From Marinobacterium lacunae (GTDB taxonomy: Bacteria; Pseudomonadota; Gammaproteobacteria; Pseudomonadales; Balneatricaceae): DNA of 64,000 bases. A model generated the notes under the pieces. It made no database searches, was not told where the DNA came from, and saw only the letters and a program-made list of their open reading frames with translations. This document shows, piece after piece, positions 49,093 to 58,125 of this stretch; the first letter of the stretch is position 1; the number at the start of each line of letters is the position of its first letter. The stretch lies in assembly GCF_000705555.1 (NCBI RefSeq), contig NZ_JMQN01000018.1:62001-126000 (forward strand), read 5' to 3'. Made by a program: the position numbers and the translations under genes.

Positions 49093-50376
49093 TCAGCGAG
49101 CACCGAACCCAGTGAGAATGGTTCGAATCGTCCTAAAGATAATCAGGATATCCAGCCAGAGGGAGAAGTGTTTGATGTAGTAAAAATCGTGTTCGATCTT
49201 TACCCGCGTGTCATCCGCGTTGGCGGCATAGCCGTGAACCACCTGAGCCCATCCGGTGATACCGGGTTTAACGACATGTCGATAGGTATAAAAGGGGATC
49301 TCTTTCTCAAAGCGCTCGACAAAGGCTTTCTGTTCTGGACGAGGGCCGATGAGACTCATCTCGCCCTTCAATACATTGATGAACTGGGGTAGTTCGTCGA
49401 TTCGCGTCTTACGGATTACACGCCCGACACGCGTAATCCGCATATCGTTGGCAGCCGCGAACTGCGCGCCGTCCTTCTCGGAGTCTTTGCACATACTGCG
49501 TAACTTATAAACCTTGAAAGCCCTGCTACCCTGCCCTATCCGCTCCTGAATGAAAAACATCGGCCCAGGACTCTCCAGCTTGATGACAACCCCTGTGATT
49601 AACATGACAGGAAGCCATACCGGCACAGTAAGCAGCACCAAGGCGATATCCATAACCCGCTTGAAAAAGTCATACACAGGAGAGGGCAAAAGCGCGCCAA
49701 ACTCATTCTCCGAGAGATGATTGACCCGCACACGGCCAGTAAGTGACTCCTGCACCTGTCGAATGTTATAGACCGGGATCCTGGACAACACACAACGTGC
49801 CAGGAAACGCTCCCATTCGGGTGGTAGATCATCCGAGTGCAAATCAGCCACAACAGCATCATATCGACGCCCTTCCAGATCCGGCACGGCCAAGAGATCG
49901 AGTATAGCCTCATCACCTGCCTTCAGATCCAGCGTACGACCAAAAGGAACCAACGCAAGCTTGGGCGTACGGAACCGTCGACTAATATAGAAACCGACAA
50001 AGCACCAAAAGTTGGTCAATGCAAATGAAGCCAGAAGCACAGAGCGAGCGTACCCTTCCCTAGTCATGAAAAGCACGGCAAAGACCAGCAGGTAGGAGAT
50101 AGCGACAGAAGGCAGAATGTAAGAGAGGGTGTGCGCCCCCGGGTAGTTTTTGAATCTACGCAGGATCAAAAACACACCGAAGAACGCGAATCCACAGGCT
50201 ACAAAGGTGTTGAAGTGGACCTCACCTGTCCTGATTAGCTCGTATGAGTCTGTCCCCCAACGCATAAACGCCGGAGGTACGGTAGCCACCACTAGACCAG
50301 CAACAAGGTAAAACAACTCGCTAAAGATCAGCCGCTCGTACCAGCGGGAATGACGACGATTAAAAGTATCCTTCAC
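49093..50376 (-). CDS. Exopolysaccharide polyprenyl glycosylphosphotransferase (second initiating transferase)
   Basis: A 427-residue membrane protein with about five N-terminal helices, a CoA_binding-like domain and a C-terminal bacterial sugar transferase domain (ESPGPMFFIQERIGQGSRAF, YKLRSMCKDSEKDGAQFAAA, RKTRIDELPQFINVLKGEM, SLIGPRPEQKAFVE). Its N-terminal half differs clearly from WcaJ at 46458, so it belongs to another branch, closer to EpsL/VpsL-type enzymes. It may start the polymer exported by the Vps-like block. It lies between the AT-rich cassette B and galE. Confidence 0.88.
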   Translation of the reverse strand: MKDTFNRRHSRWYERLIFSELFYLVAGLVVATVPPAFMRWGTDSYELIRTGEVHFNTFVACGFAFFGVFLILRRFKNYPGAHTLSYILPSVAISYLLVFAVLFMTREGYARSVLLASFALTNFWCFVGFYISRRFRTPKLALVPFGRTLDLKAGDEAILDLLAVPDLEGRRYDAVVADLHSDDLPPEWERFLARCVLSRIPVYNIRQVQESLTGRVRVNHLSENEFGALLPSPVYDFFKRVMDIALVLLTVPVWLPVMLITGVVIKLESPGPMFFIQERIGQGSRAFKVYKLRSMCKDSEKDGAQFAAANDMRITRVGRVIRKTRIDELPQFINVLKGEMSLIGPRPEQKAFVERFEKEIPFYTYRHVVKPGITGWAQVVHGYAANADDTRVKIEHDFYYIKHFSLWLDILIIFRTIRTILTGFGAR

Positions 50377-50435
50377 ACAGTCTCCAAAAACGCTACATCA
50401 ACACCAATTACTGCATCCTTTGTTAAACACAAGAC

Positions 50436-51215
50436 TCAGTGAAGAACACCTAATCGCCGTGCTAAATGGGGAAACTTCTGCCGTAACACTCCCCGTACCG
50501 CGTAATGCGAAAAATAGTAAGAGCTCTCAACCAGGTTAAGTTGTTCAACATCACGATAGAGTTTCCACGTGTAACTTGCTGCGCTCGCTTTGTTGGCCGA
50601 GATGGAGTCTGTGCGAACACGGTACTGAGCAAGTACCTGTTGTATCCCGTAGGCAAAGTCAGTGTGCCTCAACAGTTTAAGCCAAAGACCAAAATCTTGG
50701 CGCTTCCTTATCTGAGGCATGTAAACTTTACCAAAATGATCTGTATCGTAAACTGCAGTTAAACATCCGATAACACAGGTCTTTAACAACTGTCGATAGC
50801 CTACTTTAAATGGTACGCCCACCTTACCCAAAGGCACGCCTGTCTCAGAAATTTTTTCGTAAGCGGAAAAGCAAAAAGGAATATTATTATCCCTCATGAA
50901 ATTTATTTGAGTTTCGATCTTATTTGAAAACCATATATCATCGCTATCCAAAAAAGCGATATAGCGCCCGACAGCAGCCTCTATAGCCTTATTTCGAGAG
51001 ACTGCAGCGCCGGAGTTTCTTGTAAGTTTTATAATTTTTATTCTTTTGTCAGAACGAGATAACTCCTGAACTAGTGTCAAACTGGTATCGGTTGAAAAGT
51101 CGTCGACAATAATCAATTCAAGATCTTTACAAGATTGCGCAAGAACAGACCTAATAGAATCTACACAGTAATGCTCAGAGTTGTAGACGGGCATTATTAC
51201 TGAAACGAGGCACAT
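50436..51215 (-). CDS. Glycosyltransferase family 2
   Basis: A 259-residue GT-A enzyme of the TuaG/WcaA-like type. It has CLVSVIMPVYNSEHYCVDSI, ELIIVDDFSTDTSLTLVQEL, TRNSGAAVSRNKAIEAAVGR and the DxD region YIAFLDSDDIWFSNKIE. It begins the AT-rich cassette B at its 3' side. The start is one base from the stop of the preceding GT4 gene. Donor and acceptor are unknown. Confidence 0.88.
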   Translation of the reverse strand: MCLVSVIMPVYNSEHYCVDSIRSVLAQSCKDLELIIVDDFSTDTSLTLVQELSRSDKRIKIIKLTRNSGAAVSRNKAIEAAVGRYIAFLDSDDIWFSNKIETQINFMRDNNIPFCFSAYEKISETGVPLGKVGVPFKVGYRQLLKTCVIGCLTAVYDTDHFGKVYMPQIRKRQDFGLWLKLLRHTDFAYGIQQVLAQYRVRTDSISANKASAASYTWKLYRDVEQLNLVESSYYFSHYAVRGVLRQKFPHLARRLGVLH

Positions 51216-51216
51216 T

Positions 51217-52359
51217 TTAATTCCCTACATTAAAATAGGCTTCATAAACACTCAATATTTTATCAAACTCATTCTGCCAGTTATATATATTTATATATTC
51301 TCGGCCTTTACGCCCCATTTCTTCTCGTTCTTCTGCGTTTAGCCCAACCATATTCTCGACAGCTAATGAAAGATTAGTAGATGATCCAGCAGAAATAAAA
51401 ATTCCCGCACCCAATCTTCCTAGCTTGTCCCTCCACATTTCAAAATCACTTGCTATAAAAGGTTTAGAAAACGCCATGTATTCATAAATCTTATTCGGAT
51501 CGGTATATTTATGACCACCCACATCATCAATATATATAAGTCCAACGTCCGACTTCACAACATAAGCAAATGCCAACTCCTGTTCGACACTAGGAATATA
51601 ATCAACATATTCCCAACCAGCCATCAGACGAGCTTTATTTAGATCCTCAGGATCAGCGGGCCCTATTAACCAAAGTCTACACGAGTGTTTTTTATTAACA
51701 TACTCAAGCGCCTCGACCATACTAAAAAGGCCTCTTGACTTGTTTATCAAACCCAAATAAACAAGTCTAAAATCGGTATTACCAGAATCAATATTTGATA
51801 CTTCCTGATATACTCTGTCATACATCTTTTTATTATGTCTCGGTGCATTCCCGACAACCAAGCTTTTTTCACCAAGGCGATTAGCAACACTTTCTTGGGT
51901 GACAAAAGTTGAAATAGAAAATTTACAAACAACCTTTTCAGCCCTAGATACCAAAAAAGCTAGAATCTTTCTTAAGGATGGATATATCCATTCACGTATA
52001 AGTATTCGCTTTTCGAAGTCCTCATGTGTGTCATAAATATAATGCCTACCAAACAGCTTCAATATAAACGCTATTGGTATAGTATCTGGATTGTGGAGAT
52101 GATAAACATCAGCTCTATTTAAAAAAGTTTGAATCAGGACAAAAGGCAGTGATAAGAAACGCAATAGACGACTATCAAAATCCCCCCAGCGCGGTACGAT
52201 TTTCACTCCATCCGAATGTATAAAATTAGGAGCTCGCGCTATTAAAGTAACGTCAAACCCTTGCTCCGCATAGGAAACCGCTTCCTTTTTGAAAACTCTG
52301 ACATCTCCCCATTGATGAACTGGAGCCACGATTACAATCTTGATCTTATCGTCTTTCAA
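51217..52359 (-). CDS. Glycosyltransferase family 4-like
   Basis: A 380-residue GT-B enzyme. The N-terminal domain has VAPVHQWGDVRVFKKEAVSY and YHLHNPDTIPIAFILKLFGR. The donor domain has RLVYLGLINKSRGLFSMVEA and DPNKIYEYMAFSKPFIASDF with the expected Glu. It resembles capsule GT4 enzymes that build mannose, glucose or fucosamine links, and the sugar cannot be assigned. It is strongly AT-rich. Confidence 0.85.
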   Translation of the reverse strand: MKDDKIKIVIVAPVHQWGDVRVFKKEAVSYAEQGFDVTLIARAPNFIHSDGVKIVPRWGDFDSRLLRFLSLPFVLIQTFLNRADVYHLHNPDTIPIAFILKLFGRHYIYDTHEDFEKRILIREWIYPSLRKILAFLVSRAEKVVCKFSISTFVTQESVANRLGEKSLVVGNAPRHNKKMYDRVYQEVSNIDSGNTDFRLVYLGLINKSRGLFSMVEALEYVNKKHSCRLWLIGPADPEDLNKARLMAGWEYVDYIPSVEQELAFAYVVKSDVGLIYIDDVGGHKYTDPNKIYEYMAFSKPFIASDFEMWRDKLGRLGAGIFISAGSSTNLSLAVENMVGLNAEEREEMGRKGREYINIYNWQNEFDKILSVYEAYFNVGN

Positions 52360-52404
52360 TATAATAACTACACATCAAAAAAGATAACTATAAACATCAA
52401 AAAT

Positions 52405-53130
52405 CTAAATTTTCCGTATATGCTTGAGCAATCTTAGAAAAAACAAAAACGTTTGAACGTACTTATTTTCTCCAGATATTATTTGAGATTTATAAAAATC
52501 AACCAGATAGTGCAAGGTCTGAGTACCACTCATACCACTTGAGCTATAGTTTCCCGCCACGAAATCAGCAACGTAGATTGATGCGCCTTCATTCATAGCT
52601 CGCTTGACAAACAGTTGGTCAGCACATATTGGGAGCTTAGGAGAGTAATATCCAACACTGGAATGCAGGCTTTTCTTAATCAACAACGCCACTGAGTGAC
52701 ATGACGCAACCGCTGACATACCTTTGATCCACGACTTACCCTTGCGCGGAAGACATAGCTTCCCATCTGTTATCCAAGAGGCCGCAATAAAATCAGGCAT
52801 ATTACCATTTACTATTGCAGACTTATAATTTTCAATTGCGGTTGGGCTCAAAATATCATCAGCACCGACAACCAAATAATAGTCTGTGCGGCAGACATCT
52901 ATACCCTTATTCAAAGCATCGTACACACCGAAGTCAGGTTCAGAAATTATAGTAACGTTATCTAAATCACTACTTTCTATTAATCTAATTGTGTTGTCCG
53001 TTGAATTAGAATCCACTAATATCCAACTAAATGCATTATCAGTCTGCGCTTTAATACTTTCTATTAAATCACTAATAACGGCCTCAGCATTGTAGGTCGC
53101 CGTAATCACACTAATATTTTTGATAGACAA
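52405..53130 (-). CDS. Glycosyltransferase family 2 (WcaE-like)
   Basis: A 241-residue GT-A enzyme with ISVITATYNAEAVISDLIES, WILVDSNSTDNTIRLIESS, DFGVYDALNKGIDVCRTDYY and a LVVGADDILSPTAI acidic site. It is the same general type as the protein at 39653-40411 but only distantly similar by eye. Sugar specificity is unknown. It lies between the GT4 gene and the second sulfotransferase gene in cassette B. Confidence 0.85.
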   Translation of the reverse strand: MSIKNISVITATYNAEAVISDLIESIKAQTDNAFSWILVDSNSTDNTIRLIESSDLDNVTIISEPDFGVYDALNKGIDVCRTDYYLVVGADDILSPTAIENYKSAIVNGNMPDFIAASWITDGKLCLPRKGKSWIKGMSAVASCHSVALLIKKSLHSSVGYYSPKLPICADQLFVKRAMNEGASIYVADFVAGNYSSSGMSGTQTLHYLVDFYKSQIISGENKYVQTFLFFLRLLKHIRKI

Positions 53131-53155
53131 AGCAATAATATCTCAAGAATATGCT

Positions 53156-53794
53156 TTAAAATTCGTAGCCAAAAAGCTCTATATCAGCCTTAAATGTTTC
53201 AGCAACCATATTCTTAGTCTTTTCATCATAATACTGCTTATAATTTCTATCTTTAGATACATTGAGCCAAGGAAGCTTAGCATCAATACTTATTTTTTTA
53301 CATATAGTATCAAAGTCTTCCTGAAGGCTTTCATACTTTCCAACAAAGTCTACGATAAGACTACCATCCGGAGCATATACAAAATCCTTTTGAAAACGGG
53401 CCTCGTGTTCACACCGCCACGCGATATAGTCTTCAAAGCTACCTAAACTTTTTATAAGCTCATGCTGAGCATGTGACTCTTTTTTCAACATGTAAGTGTA
53501 TAAAGATACTTGCCAATCCCATGGGTTGCGAACAAAAGCAAAAGAAAAATACTTTGAATATTCTTCCTCCCCCATCCTATCCCGAACTTCTGCAGCACTT
53601 ATATGACTACGATAAGGCTGGTTACCCCAGCCTGGTTCAGCGTTTGATGGCTCATCACTAAACCGCCGATATAATTTATTGGCTAACCTTGTAGCTTTTG
53701 CCGCGGAGAAGGGCATCAAGGCGTTGGTAATACTTGTACCAGCATTCTTATAAACATGAATAAATATAAATTTATTTCTATCTGACCTGAGCAT
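53156..53794 (-). CDS. Sulfotransferase family 2 protein (carbohydrate sulfotransferase-like)
   Basis: A 212-residue protein. The PAPS 5'-phosphosulfate loop is KFIFIHVYKNAGTSITNALM and the 3'-phosphate motif is FAFVRNPWDWQVSLYTYMLK, as in the Sulfotransfer_2 family that includes polysaccharide and chondroitin-type sulfotransferases. It ends KADIELFGYEF, a common C-terminal pattern of this family. It likely sulfates one sugar of the polymer using PAPS from the CysQ-CysC fusion. The 220 bases upstream hold no gene I can see. Confidence 0.88.
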   Translation of the reverse strand: MLRSDRNKFIFIHVYKNAGTSITNALMPFSAAKATRLANKLYRRFSDEPSNAEPGWGNQPYRSHISAAEVRDRMGEEEYSKYFSFAFVRNPWDWQVSLYTYMLKKESHAQHELIKSLGSFEDYIAWRCEHEARFQKDFVYAPDGSLIVDFVGKYESLQEDFDTICKKISIDAKLPWLNVSKDRNYKQYYDEKTKNMVAETFKADIELFGYEF

Positions 53795-54014
53795 AGTTTT
53801 TAACTTCCATCACTATCTTAACCAATCAAAACAATTAACTTTTTAACCTCATATATTTTCCAATACCTTGTCGGAAACCCAGTCAATATCATACTAATAT
53901 TAAAAGAACTTGGTATTCATCAGCACCTCTATTTGCTTACTCTTCTACACCTCGCGCAAAAACAACGGAAGCGCAGTCAATTATAACACCAACCAAAGTT
54001 AACCCAACCCACGG

Positions 54015-55094
54015 TCACAGATCCAAAAAAATTTTAATATCAGGCGAGTTGAAATATGAAAAAGACAACTTAGTATTTAATATAAAATCTACTTCCTCTA
54101 TATTATCGACTCGATAGACTCCATACTCTTCCAAATTCTCTGATTGAAAATAATCCGATATAACAATTACTGGAATGCCAGACAAGTTAAACTCAACGAT
54201 CTTCGTAAGAAAGCCACTTGTTTGCGGCTGACTTATAATTAACATATCAACATCAGAAAGAACGGAAATAAGCTCTTTATCGCTTAAGGTGCCTAATACC
54301 TTTACGTTATCGCCTTCATATGCCTTAAGTTTTTCGGTGCCATAACCAGCGATTTCGAAAATATAATTATGCATTTTTATATTAAGAGATTTTATTTCGC
54401 TAATAAAATTCATAATCCCTCGGAATGTTGGAGGATTACTTATCGTACCCATCAATAATGCCCGATAACTTTTCTCCTTTTGTTTTCGAAACTCTCTTAT
54501 TTTAATAACGGCTTCATATTCATCTGCAACAGGGTAATAGCTATAAACATATGCCATTACACCCATATTTGACAACATGATCTGATCATGCCTCGAAATA
54601 ACAAAAACTCTGCGAGCATGTTTATAACCAAATATTTCATTACTGAAAAGATGATTATCACTTCTAAAAAATACTTCGGTCTGCGATGGAACCATAAACT
54701 CGATATTGTGTGGCATGGCGTCATACTGCACATTCAACATTTTCAACAATCGCATGAATACAATTGGAAATCCCGGGCCAACTTCTAACAACACACAATC
54801 AAAATCCTTTTTACTAACTCTTTGCAAAAGCAGAGTAGAATAAACGACCAGCGGGAAAAAAAATTTAATATTGACACCAAAAAAAATTATAAAAATAATA
54901 GAAGTAAAAAAAGATCTAAATAAAAATACAGGGTTATGGAATGACGCCCTAATCGCTTCTTTCTTATTCAATGCATAAGGATCGAATAATGTACCACCCA
55001 AATTTTCTATAGTCTTAGATATCTGAATACTCCTCTTGTACCCACCGTGCTTAACTTTAGAAGACATGTAACATGGAACATGCAAATAATTCAT
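54015..55094 (-). CDS. Glycosyltransferase, GT4-like
   Basis: A 359-residue GT-B-type protein. It has LLEVGPGFPIVFMRLLKMLN and MPHNIEFMVPSQTEVFFRSD in the acceptor half. The donor half has RALLMGTISNPPTFRGIMNF and DMLIISQPQTSGFLTKIVEF with GIPVIVISDYF. The final Glu-based motif is less canonical than in typical GT4 enzymes, so the family is tentative. The 291 bases upstream to 55385 are very AT-rich and show no gene. Confidence 0.7.
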   Translation of the reverse strand: MNYLHVPCYMSSKVKHGGYKRSIQISKTIENLGGTLFDPYALNKKEAIRASFHNPVFLFRSFFTSIIFIIFFGVNIKFFFPLVVYSTLLLQRVSKKDFDCVLLEVGPGFPIVFMRLLKMLNVQYDAMPHNIEFMVPSQTEVFFRSDNHLFSNEIFGYKHARRVFVISRHDQIMLSNMGVMAYVYSYYPVADEYEAVIKIREFRKQKEKSYRALLMGTISNPPTFRGIMNFISEIKSLNIKMHNYIFEIAGYGTEKLKAYEGDNVKVLGTLSDKELISVLSDVDMLIISQPQTSGFLTKIVEFNLSGIPVIVISDYFQSENLEEYGVYRVDNIEEVDFILNTKLSFSYFNSPDIKIFLDL

Positions 55095-55385
55095 TCAAAA
55101 ACCTTTTAAATTAAAAAACGTAAAGCATCGAAAACTATTAATAATTCATAAAAAAGCGAAATAAAACTCTATAAATATCAAAATCAATAAGAAAGCATAA
55201 TTTTATTTGAATAAAAACCAATAAACAAACACTACCTACTATGCTACAAAAATAGACCTTGAGATTTCTAAGTCTCTAAAGCCATAAAACTTCAATAAAA
55301 TAGCACTTTCTATATATAAGGTATAAAAATTTAGTGAATATATTTTTACAAGTTACTCAGCCGAACCACATTTCCTATTCGTTAT

Positions 55386-56384
55386 TTACACACAAAAATT
55401 TCGCCGGTAGTTTTTAAATCGTAGATACATATTTCTTATCAACACCGGCGACAAACTAAAAACGATATGTTTTATATACGGTTTGATAGGCTGCCCTTTT
55501 TTAAAAGCATCCTTCATATACAAAATCGACAACCAGTATTTGCCACCGTTAAAAAATGAAACAGCCATTTCTTTTTCATATTCCCCAGTCGGCAATTGCT
55601 CTAAGCGAGGAAGCCTATTTAAATCGTTCACTATATCAGTTAGCTGACTATCGGCTTCCTCTATCGATAACCCCGAACTCAAAATGGCCACCTTCTGGTG
55701 TATGTATTCGTTCATTTTATTTTTAAATACTTCGGTCTTCCTACTTTGCGACCCCCTCAACCTCCTGTAATAAATCAATGGAACTCCCAAATTATATAGA
55801 TCAGAGACATATGATAAATTTATAAACATGTCGTTATCTTCTAAACTTTTTAAATTCGACCTATACCCACCGATAGCCTGAATAACATTTTTACGAATCA
55901 CAGACCCAGGGTGTAAAATAAGATACCTACCCTGTTTGATACGCTGTGTAACATTACCCGATACACTTGTATATTTTATTTCACCAGTAATTAAACCGTC
56001 CTCTGTCATTAGCACACAGCCTCCACCAACAAGCCCGTACTTAGTAGAAGTCTCTAGCTTATCGGAAGCCAACTCCAACCAAAAAGGAAAGGCAATATCG
56101 TCACTATCTAATATACCTATAAACTCGGACCTTGATTCTTTTATACCGGTATTAAGTGATGCAGGGAACCCTTTATTTTCACTATGTCTTATAACTCGAA
56201 CATTTTCAAACTCCCTTTCCAGCTCCAATGCTAATTCATAGGATCCATCGACAGAACAATCATCTATAATAATATGCTCATAGGGCAAGCATGTTTGTTT
56301 CGAAACGGAAACAACTGTTTCTCGCAAATACAATTTTGAATTATAACTTGCCGTTAAAACCGTTATATTTGATACTTTTTTCAT
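55386..56384 (-). CDS. Glycosyltransferase family 2
   Basis: A 332-residue GT-A enzyme with ITVLTASYNSKLYLRETVVS, HIIIDDCSVDGSYELALELE, RHSENKGFPASLNTGIKESR and FIGILDSDDIAFPFWLELA. A C-terminal extension of about 90 residues (after the ISRRLRGSQ-like segment) may bind the membrane or a partner. Sugar specificity is unknown. It starts 12 bases after the sulfotransferase gene at 56397. Confidence 0.88.
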   Translation of the reverse strand: MKKVSNITVLTASYNSKLYLRETVVSVSKQTCLPYEHIIIDDCSVDGSYELALELEREFENVRVIRHSENKGFPASLNTGIKESRSEFIGILDSDDIAFPFWLELASDKLETSTKYGLVGGGCVLMTEDGLITGEIKYTSVSGNVTQRIKQGRYLILHPGSVIRKNVIQAIGGYRSNLKSLEDNDMFINLSYVSDLYNLGVPLIYYRRLRGSQSRKTEVFKNKMNEYIHQKVAILSSGLSIEEADSQLTDIVNDLNRLPRLEQLPTGEYEKEMAVSFFNGGKYWLSILYMKDAFKKGQPIKPYIKHIVFSLSPVLIRNMYLRFKNYRRNFCV

Positions 56385-56396
56385 ATCATTTAATAA

Positions 56397-57083
56397 TCAA
56401 TACCAAAAATATTCAAAGTCCTTATGGTATATTTTTCTAAGGATATTTTTTGCTTCAGGATTCAGTTTAGAGTCTGACGGAATCTGTTTATTTAATTCGG
56501 GCAGATCACCTTTCAAACCCAAATTCATAGATATGTATTTAAAATCCTTATCAATATTTTCAAACCTACCTATAAAGTCCACATGCAAACAGCCTTTATA
56601 TTCTAAAAAACGATACTGTGGTATAAAATGAATCCATTTTTGAATACTAAAATCTTTTGCAAGACCATTAACAACAAAATCATTTACATCTTCGAACAAA
56701 GAAATTTTCTTTTGCGCAAATATATCATCGGTGCTATTCATACCTCCATTTTTAAGAAAGTTATAAGCCGACTCAACACGAGCGTTTGGGTTTCTTACAA
56801 ACGTAAACTTATATAGCGCATCAACCGCGGGCTTCCCAAAAACATCTATATAGTGATTTATGCTCGCGTGCCCAAGCCCAAGATTTCCATATAGTTTCAT
56901 ATTAACGGAAGATCCTGCCGCTTTAGGAATATGTATAAAAATAAATCCATTATCCAAGTATTGGCTATATCTATTAAGCTTTAGCCTTTCTTGGTTGATT
57001 TGATAATTTTTCACTCTTTTTTTATAATATAAAAAATCTTCAATTTTTTTTTTCGCCCACATCAGCACACCTTTTTTAATCAC
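56397..57083 (-). CDS. Sulfotransferase family 2 protein
   Basis: A 228-residue protein with the PAPS loop GFIFIHIPKAAGSSVNMKLY and 3'-phosphate motif FTFVRNPNARVESAYNFLKN. HVDFIGRFENIDKDFKYISM and a C-terminal IYHKDFEYFWY are typical of the Sulfotransfer_2 family. It is the third sulfotransferase of the locus and differs from the one at 53156 over most of its length, suggesting different acceptor positions. Confidence 0.88.
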   Translation of the reverse strand: MIKKGVLMWAKKKIEDFLYYKKRVKNYQINQERLKLNRYSQYLDNGFIFIHIPKAAGSSVNMKLYGNLGLGHASINHYIDVFGKPAVDALYKFTFVRNPNARVESAYNFLKNGGMNSTDDIFAQKKISLFEDVNDFVVNGLAKDFSIQKWIHFIPQYRFLEYKGCLHVDFIGRFENIDKDFKYISMNLGLKGDLPELNKQIPSDSKLNPEAKNILRKIYHKDFEYFWY

Positions 57084-57221
57084 ATCTATCTAAAAGTATT
57101 CGCAACATCAAAATATTAAATTTCATATCCCGGCACATACTTAATAAAAATCTATTAAAACCTTGAAGAAACCGCTTTAAATTACAGCTTTATAAAAACA
57201 AACGCACAAAGTTCTAATAAT

Positions 57222-58079
57222 CTATTTATTGACCTCAATAAATTCTTTTAAATCATTAATATTTGGCTTACGCTTTAACAAAGGCGTATTTAATTTATCT
57301 TCCACATATTCTTTATCATTCAACAATCTACGCAAAACACTTTCTATAGCGGAATCATCCAGACCATACAAATTAACTACAGCATTTTCATTAAAGTCCA
57401 CCAACAAATCTTCTGGTCTACACCATGTTATTGGTATACAGCCCGCATAGAAAGCCTCAGGTATCTTTTCAGTTATATATCCATCACCAATACTATTTTC
57501 GGGGCAAAGACAATAGTTATAACCCTCTAAAATGTTGTATTTTTCAAAACTCATACCAGCGTTACTAAATACAGAGCCGAAGCCATCGCAGCCTAATATA
57601 TTATTAACGATTTCATAAAGCCTTCCTCTCGGCTCTCTTAAGTGCGATGTAAAGATCACTGCTTTTTTCACTCTTTTGGATCTATCTTCATATGTAGATC
57701 TTATTGGATTCAACAACCGATCCAAAGACAAACGCCGACCATATCGTAAATATTCAGGCTGTTCATCCAGCCCCTCCCAATCTATATGCCACATCCAGTT
57801 TGGGAAACGGAGAACATACTGATTTCCGCTATAAGATTTCCAGAAGCCAATCTGGCACCGAGCAATATCAAACCGCACATTTTCATTTTCGCCCGTTACG
57901 AAAAAGTCAGCCTTTTTATTAAAAAGGGCATTTAATCTTAAGTACAAATGATCTTTTTTTGTCAAAAAAGGACCAACGACGGTTAATTTATTTCCGGTGG
58001 ATATATTTTCAAAAAACCTGTGAATAAGCCAATTTTCCGGCTTAAAATCCTTCCAAAAACCTATATATGTTACGCTCAT
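57222..58079 (-). CDS. Fucosyltransferase, glycosyltransferase family 10
   Basis: A 285-residue protein. The C-terminal GT10 signature is visible in NYCLCPENSIGDGYITEKIP followed by EAFYAGCIPITW, matching the alpha-1,3/1,4-fucosyltransferase motif. The N-terminal half (VTYIGFWKDFKPENWLIHRF) is the variable acceptor domain. It would transfer L-fucose from the GDP-fucose made by Gmd and Fcl, encoded in the other ops-led operon. It is AT-rich. A 139-base gap separates it from the sulfotransferase gene. Confidence 0.85.
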   Translation of the reverse strand: MSVTYIGFWKDFKPENWLIHRFFENISTGNKLTVVGPFLTKKDHLYLRLNALFNKKADFFVTGENENVRFDIARCQIGFWKSYSGNQYVLRFPNWMWHIDWEGLDEQPEYLRYGRRLSLDRLLNPIRSTYEDRSKRVKKAVIFTSHLREPRGRLYEIVNNILGCDGFGSVFSNAGMSFEKYNILEGYNYCLCPENSIGDGYITEKIPEAFYAGCIPITWCRPEDLLVDFNENAVVNLYGLDDSAIESVLRRLLNDKEYVEDKLNTPLLKRKPNINDLKEFIEVNK

Positions 58080-58125
58080 TTACTTTACACAACCTATTCT
58101 ATGGAATAGCTAGAACTCATATCGA

